DNA of 64,000 nt from Vicia villosa (taxonomy: Eukaryota; Streptophyta; Magnoliopsida; Fabales; Fabaceae), in assembly GCF_029867415.1 (NCBI RefSeq), contig NC_081186.1, positions 111,265,213 to 111,329,212 on the forward strand. The letters run 5' to 3'. How positions within the stretch are numbered: the first letter of the stretch is position 1; each line of letters starts with the position of its first letter. The notes under the pieces were generated by a model. It did no database searches and had not been told where the DNA came from. It saw only the letters and a program-made list of their open reading frames with translations. Both the position numbers and the translations under genes were made by a program. This document shows positions 58,252 to 64,000 of the stretch, piece after piece.

Positions 58252-58818
58252 TGTGTTATGTTGTTTGGAATGTGTGGGAGTGAAAGCTGTTGATTGGATA
58301 ATCATATATGTGATATTGGTGTGCCTACATATTATTATGCAATTCCATTATATGATTGTGACTTCTCACCCCTTATGTTTGAATGTTGCCTTTACATGTG
58401 CATCGTGCAGATAATCCGCAATAGAGACGTGGAAGTTAGTACTCTTCTTCATGTTTTTGTTGAGTCGGTGTCTGCTTTGATATGTAACACTGGGGGGGTT
58501 GAGAACGCTTGTTTCTTTATTTTATGTTTGGTGGAGATGGTTATGTTATTCTTCTATGGTTAACAATTTTTTATAATTACTTTCCTATTATGTATGTTAG
58601 AGGATTCAAAACGAATCAGTTGTTTAATGTTTTTCACTGCTAATAGAATGTTGAAGTTTAGACTTATATCATGAGTTGCTATGTTTTAAATACATATGTG
58701 TTACATATCTTATTGTATGAGTTGGTTGCAGTTGAATGTGACATCCTAATTGCTTAATTGTTTTAATTTACTCTGATTTTTATTTTTAAAGTTTCGTTGG
58801 GAATTTTAGGGTGTTACG

Positions 58819-58943
58819 GTATGGGGAGGACCTGCTGAGGGAACGTGGTGTGGGAGGTGGAGAGCCAGATGAGGAAGTCTTGTTCAGAGTTGTTCCTTTG
58901 AGGTGAATTTTCGAGAGCAAAAATTCTTTAAGTGGGTGAGAGT
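58819..58943 (+). pseudogene. C-terminal pol fragment of the outer Ty3/gypsy element (right piece) and purine tract
   Basis: After the GTATG duplication the sequence resumes as the chromodomain-like end of pol (WGGPAEGNVVWEVESQMRKS, then SELF, with a frame change). Then comes a typical gypsy tail (TTTTCGAGAGCAAAAATTCT, TTAAGTGGGTGAGAG), which directly precedes the 3' LTR at 58944. With 46078-46337 it makes one broken reading. Confidence 0.8.
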
Positions 58944-60889
58944 TGTAGCACCCTGATTTTTATCATAGTATTTTATTTGATTTTTTAGAGTGTAATTGAT
59001 TTAATTAATTATTATATAGATTAATGAGGATTGGTAAAATTTAATTATATTTTAATATTCAAATTAGTGGAGAATGTGAGGAACTGTGGTTTTGGGTGAT
59101 AAAATAGAATTTAATTAAATATAAAGAGGAAAGTGGAGTTATTGAGAAATGAGGGAATTAGTAGAAATTATTAAAATAAAATAAATTAGGTTTTATTTAA
59201 ATAGAAGAGAAGAGTAGAGGAACTTAGAATTTTGATGAAATAAAGAGTAAGATGAGGAGATAGTAAACCCTAGCAAACATAGTGAAAGAGGAGAGTTTCC
59301 ATAGTCAAAGTCTTCAAAGTTTCAAGCTTTTCTGCATAATCGAGGTAAGGGGGATTGTTCGATATATTTGTGTTTAAGCATGGGGGATAGTGGGGATTCC
59401 TCAACCCTTTTCTTTTCCTTCTTCTCTTTTTCTTCCATTGATCTGGAATTTGAACCTTGAGATGGTTTGTGAAAAACCTCTCTATATTGTTATTATATTA
59501 TTCTGAATTATGATCTTTTAATGATGCAATTTATGTGAATTTATGTGTTCAATTCGGATTTTTGGTGTTTATGAATATATGTGATGATTTGATAAACATG
59601 ATGATTTCAAGATTATTCGATGATATTTGTGTTGAATCTATGTGTTTTTATGTGTTAAATGTTATATTGTTCGTGTATGGTGATTTTTATGCGTGTGGGG
59701 TTGTATTGGCTCAAATGTTGAGATCTGGAAGTGTTGCGATGGTGAAATCGTAGATTGTTGTGTTTTGCCAAGCAATGACGGGCGTCACTTGGTTCACGGT
59801 CAGACCGTTATTGTGCTAGAGAAGGACACCAGCTTGAACGAGCTGACGGGAGTCAGAAAGGTGACGGTCCAACCGTCAGTATTTCGAGACGAACGCCTTC
59901 GTCTAAATGTTATTCTTGATGGGCGGGCTGGCCGAGAGGGTGCCTTAGAGAATTTGACCGTCAGCCCTATGATAACTTTTTTGGACGTTCGACTCGATTT
60001 TTTGAGCAGTTTCTGATTTTCTAATTTGTTTATTTTTGTTCGATAAGGATTGACAAGAAAATTGTTTTTGAGTTATTATGATTGAGTAAATAGACTAATG
60101 CTTCATGAAGAGGAATGGTTGATGTTGAGATAATTATGTTCGATGGAACTAATGATGTGGTCATAAAACAGAAATAATTGTTGACCATGTATGTTAGGTT
60201 CGAGAGGAACTAGTGACGAGTATAGAAGTTGGAGGCTTGGATGAGAATTGCATATTTCTTGTAGCATTCAGGCATCATGTATATTAGGGCTTGGTATGAC
60301 TTCGGTCCAGTAACGAGTAGGATTCCTGTCCAGAGACGAGATGGATACCTAAGTATCATACCTCTAAATATCCTATAGATTAGTACCACATGAATGGGAG
60401 TGAAGTAGATGAACATTGAATATCTAATTGCATATGTTGATTGATTATTTCCTGTCGTTGGATTATATTATTGATTTAATTAAGATTATTGTACTATCCT
60501 TGTTGTTTTATACACCGCTAATCTATGAAATATATTCTCACCCCTTTTTCCATGTTGTTCTATTTGTATGCATGCAAGTTCTCAATTAGAGACTGGTGAG
60601 CATTAGTTGTCGCTTATTTTGGAGGATGGCATAGTTGGCCTCTTTACTGCTTTAGTTTATGTTTTGTTCGTCGTACCTTTGTCGATTGTTTAGTTTTCCG
60701 TTGTGTCGCTTTGATAGTGTAAATTGGGTTGTGAATACCCCATGTAATTGAATGTTTTATGTTATAAATGAAGTTTGATTTTCATTTATGAAATAATTTG
60801 AGAATGTTTCTGAAATGTAGCACCTTTCATATCTTTATATTTTCTTCGCATGTTTTATAAATTATATATTTGGGGTTTATGGTGTTACA
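58944..60889 (+). repeat. 3' LTR of the outer, older Ty3/gypsy element
   Basis: Begins TGTAGCACCCTGATTTTTAT and ends TTTATGGTGTTACA, 1946 bp. It is preceded by the element's pol tail and purine tract. The 5' LTR is not in the window; the element is 5'-truncated at about 46078. A GC-richer block at 59760-59970 repeats GACGGTC/GACCGTC words. The open frames inside are short and without domains. Confidence 0.85.
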
Positions 60890-60934
60890 CGTGCTTGAGA
60901 CAACAAGACAGTAAGAGGACCAAGATATGAGATG

Positions 60935-62040
60935 TAACAAATGTTAAAGCTTTTGGAAGATGAAAACTATGTTTTGAGGTACATAGTATGTGAGGATAAA
61001 GTCACCGTTCGAGATATATTTTGGAGTCTCCTCGATTTCGTGAAGTTGTTCAACACCTTTTGCTTCGTGCTCATAATTGACTCAACTTACAAAACAAACA
61101 AGTATAGACTTCCACTCTTAGAAATTGTTGGTGTTACTTCTACGGAGATGACGTATTAAGCCGTTTCTGCATTTCGGAAATCCGAAAAAAAGGACAATGT
61201 TACATGGGCTTTGCAAATGTGCAAGACTATGTTGAAGGACCAAGAAAACATGCCACAAGTTATAATCACCGATCATGACACCATACTGATGAATTCGGTT
61301 GTAACAATGTTTCCTTTATCGCCTGCATTAGTTTGTAAGTATCACATAATCAAATATGTTTGAAGTCGAATAAAACTTGTTGTTAGCACTAATTAAATCA
61401 TTGTTGAATATGGAAAAATAGTCAAACCTAGTGTGGTTATGGAAAAGATAATGGATGCATGGAATAGTATAATAAATTCTTCCACAAAAGAATTATATGT
61501 CGAATATGTTCTACATTTTAGGAGTTTGTGTGCGATATATTCAAATTTGCTGAAATATGTTGGGGACACGATTCCGGATCACGTTAAAGAGAATATTGTT
61601 TGTGCATGAACCAATCAGGTTCGATACTTTGGCAATACAACAACTAACAGTGTTGAATTTGAACATACTAGACTAAAGAATTTGTTGAGAAACAGTAAAG
61701 TTGATTTTTGTCAAGATTGGGACGCCATTAACCAAATGCTCAAAAACCAACATAGTGATACATACATCTTTTGGTCAGAGCATTATTATGTTAGAACACC
61801 GACTCAAAGACAATATCCTTTATTCACAGTTAATTGACAATGTATCTCAGACGACATTGAATTTTATTTTTCACAAAGTTAAGCAAGCGGATAAAATAGG
61901 TTCAGATAACTTAAAGGGGGATGTACTCTTGAAAAGACTTGCACTAATTTAACAAATCAACGGATAAAATAGGTTCAGATAACTCAAAGGGGGATGTACT
62001 CTTGAAAAGACTTGCACTAATTTAACAAATCAAACGCATC
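60935..62040 (+). pseudogene. Decayed MULE (Mutator-like) transposase
   Basis: Reads LIIDSTYKTNKYRLPLLEIV, GVTSTEMTY, VTWALQMCKTMLKDQENMPQ, VIITDHDTILMNSVVTMFP, KYHIIKYV, AWNSIINSSTKELYVEYV, TNSVEFEHTRLKNLL, then after a frame change near 61755 MLEHRLKDNILYSQLIDNV. The order, with the IDSTYKTN and TDHD blocks and the KYHI-type His motif, is that of the MULE/FAR1-like transposase core. In-frame stops occur near 61157, 61362, 61390 and 61607. It lacks the N-terminal and zinc SWIM ends. Dead copy. Confidence 0.8.
61890..62033 (+). repeat. Tandem duplication, about 71 bp, two copies
   Basis: CGGATAAAATAGGTTCAGAT through TTAACAAATCAA occurs twice in a row, from 61890 and from 61961, with one or two differences. 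It lies at the broken end of the MULE transposase. Confidence 0.85.
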
Positions 62041-62640
62041 CTAAAAGTACGTCCACCATAATTTTGTTGAGACTAGAAATAATGATTTTGTTTAGAAAAA
62101 AACAATTATTACTTTTTTAAGAAATAAAAATATTTAATATTTTTTTCTTAATTCTTTTAGAAACAAAAGTGGGAGAAAAGGCATTAAGTGAGTTAATGGA
62201 GGGGAGAAAAGAAAGATGAACAAAACAAAAATAGTTTGAATAAAAGAGAATGATGAGAAGAGTAACACAACTATGCACCTGCTCATTACTTCATACTGAC
62301 CCATTGGCCATTATTATTCCATTCATGAACATGCTCATGTAACTCAAATCAAATATATAGATCATTTAAAGAGGAACTGAAAAATGCAAGCAGATCGATC
62401 TCAAATCAAATGACAGATCAATTCATTTGTGTAAATAAATAGGTTGAATCCAAATCCTTAAAACTAATGTTGAAATGAAAAGACAAACCCAAATTACATC
62501 TAACGTTATTTTATGACAATTTCATTAATAAGCTGTGTAACAATGTTAAAAAGTTGATCAATAAAAATATCCTGCATATTCTAAAACAAGTACCTAGTAC
62601 TGTTAAACTCAACCTCACAAATCTGTAACATGGTAAAATT
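62041..62640. other. Intergenic DNA
   Basis: AT-rich, no supported gene. Its right part may include the distal 3' UTR of the minus-strand gene that follows. Confidence 0.55.
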
Positions 62641-62858
62641 TCTAAATTCTGAACCTAAGCCAGTGTAATGTCTACTTTGAATTATGATAAAAGGAGGTAC
62701 ACATCATCATCATCATCGTCTTCTCTTTCAAAAGTTAATCCTCCTTGCCACTTATCTCACATTAGAATCAGGACCCCTGTTAAAAACCATAAAATCAACA
62801 CATTCAAAACACGTCCTACAAATCTGGGAACGGTTAAAAGAAGCGAGGAAAAAGAAAA

Positions 62859-64000
62859 CTACCTTGAGACATGGGGTGAAGAGGGTTGATCTGGTGAAGA
62901 TCGTTGAGCAGGGCCACCGTGAAACCTTTGCTCTTCAAGTATTCCACCACTGGAGCGAGGAGTTCCCTCGTTCGGCTGCGACAGTTCATTGGCGCCCGAG
63001 AAACCCATTGGTCCCAAAGACCCAAACTCTAGCTGCTCGGCTGGCGAAGTGTAGCCAGAATTATGATCGTAAGGATACAACATAACAACAGATGGCATTG
63101 CTGGTCCATTGGATGATACACCACTAGGGTTCATGCCAGGTATAGAGTACATTCCGTATGCTACATTCGCGTGACTGTTCTGTGAGGAATTTCCACGGAC
63201 TGGACCATTCTGGTGAGGAATAAATGAGTCGTTTCTGTGTGCACTCCATGGCCTCTCGGCGCGGCTCTCACTAGTCGCCAACCTCTCCGATTTTGAGATT
63301 GGTTTCTCTCCTTGGTTGCGATTATGGCCACGACCGGTTGATCGCATCTTTGAATTCGTATTCCAGTTTCCTTCTCTATCACTGTGATGGTCACTTCTAT
63401 CATAGTTGTAGCTCCCCCTTCTGGTATTTGTCGAATGGCGATCTCGAACAGAAACCTTCTGGAAGAAATTTTAAGAAATGAACATAGATCTAGAAAATAA
63501 CAGTTTGGATACACCCGAGACATAGGTGGAATGAGAAAGAAAACTGCATGGGAACAAAAGATTAATATAAATTTATCATACCGGATTCGGCAGGTAGGTT
63601 CCAGTTCCACTTCGATACCGAGGCATATCTTCTACAAAACGTTGGTAAACATTTGCAGGTCTACTAGAAACTGATTGGAGAGGAGGAACGGGAACAAGAC
63701 GTGGCCCATAGTTAACGACCTGAGAGACAAGATTCATGTTAGCTGAAGGAGGTCTCCCAGGACCATCCCAAGGATATCGACCCTGCAAATAAGCAGGAGG
63801 CACCATAATAGGCGAAGGATGCATCATTGAAGGAGGTTGAAACGGGCTTTGACAAAATCGCCCAAATTGCAAATTTTGCCAATGGCTAGCAAAGTCACTA
63901 TTGAGAATGTCAGGCTTGTGATCAGATGACTCTACACCCGCCCTTGTTATTGAGTTTGAAGGGCTCGACACTTCAGAGTGGTCATATACCTCGGATGAAT
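62859..64000 (-). CDS. PAP/OAS1 substrate-binding-domain nucleotidyltransferase-like protein, C-terminal part (partial)
   Basis: Two exons are visible, 64000-63582 (open at the window edge) and 63458-62859, with a 123-bp GT-AG intron in phase 0. The stop is at 62859-62861. The visible part is the disordered Pro/Ser/Gly/Arg-rich tail: GRYPWDGPGRPP, RYRSGTGTYLPNP, VSVRDRHSTNTRRGSYNYDR, VVMLYPYDHNSGY, QLEFGSLGPMGFSGANE and the end RSSPDQPSSPH. From memory this tail belongs to plant proteins with an N-terminal nucleotidyltransferase and PAP/OAS1 substrate-binding domain (Arabidopsis At3g51620/At3g61690 type). The catalytic part would lie to the right of the window. No lesion is seen. Its substrate in plants is not known to me. 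Confidence 0.85.

Larger units (their letters stand above)
46338..58818 (+). mobile_element. Solo LTR of a Ty3/gypsy element, itself split by a copia insertion
   Basis: Starts TGTAACACTCCGATTTTATT and ends AATTTTAGGGTGTTACG. A 5-bp target duplication, GTATG, lies at 46333-46337 and 58819-58823. The interrupted host sequence is the pol end of another gypsy element, and its reading continues across the insertion (KVV then WGGPAEGNVVWEVESQMRKS). Without the copia element the LTR is about 2.15 kb. No internal gypsy region or second LTR of this family is present, so it is a solo LTR left by recombination. Its last base is G where A is usual. The LTR contains a striking palindrome array (57391-57643) and a (TG)n tract. 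Confidence 0.85.

Overview
The window is nuclear DNA from a legume, most likely of the Vicia/Pisum/Lathyrus/Medicago/Trifolium group. The evidence is a large Ogre-type Ty3/gypsy element, a SIRE/Maximus-type Ty1/copia element, DUF7745-type extra ORFs of legume retroelements, GT-AG multi-exon genes and AT-rich intergenic DNA. There is no prokaryotic gene organisation. By eye roughly two thirds of the window is transposable element, much of it nested.

Left part (1-24.3 kb). A decayed Tat/Ogre-like element (about 1-5204) keeps a tandem hairpin repeat, a broken ORF1 (DUF7745-like) and the 5' part of gag, and ends at a (CA)n tract. Next to it is a DNA element with inverted ends of about 190 bp (5275-23900), split by a complete 17.1-kb Ogre element (5635-22721, TSD AAAGT). 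The Ogre has two 2694-bp LTRs, a tRNA-Arg-type primer site, ORF1, gag-pro, a predicted 279-bp intron, pol with two RNase H domains, a 3' array of hairpin repeats and a weak polypurine tract. ORF1 and pro each carry one in-frame stop.

Middle (24.3-46 kb). A non-autonomous Helitron (24287-27189, minus orientation, A/T insertion site) is followed by an S-protein-homologue gene with a stop codon in its signal peptide, a degenerate hAT-like element, a tRNA-derived SINE and a frameshifted GRF zinc-finger gene. Then come two divergently oriented copies of a ten-exon DEAD-box RNA helicase (RH26/RH31-like; 32079-37027 minus, 40474-44819 plus). Exons 2-10 have identical lengths in both, but exon 1 is very different. 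The gap between them holds a plant-mobile-domain remnant and a 550-bp GC-rich hAT-type element with a perfect 8-bp TSD.

Right part (46-64 kb). This is a three-layer nest. A 5'-truncated gypsy element (pol end plus 3' LTR, 46078-60889) is interrupted by a solo LTR (46338-58818, TSD GTATG). The solo LTR is interrupted by a complete 10.3-kb SIRE-type copia element (46878-57204, TSD GATGT) with gag, pol in another frame, and a third ORF downstream of pol. The solo LTR carries a strikingly regular array of AACCGGTT palindromes. Beyond the nest lie a decayed MULE transposase and the 3' end of a minus-strand host gene of the PAP/OAS1 substrate-binding nucleotidyltransferase family, which runs off the right edge.

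The probable functional host genes are the two helicase copies and the partial nucleotidyltransferase-like gene. The S-protein homologue is doubtful. Both complete LTR elements look very young: six substitutions between the Ogre LTRs and three between the SIRE LTRs, counted by eye, all nine of them transitions.
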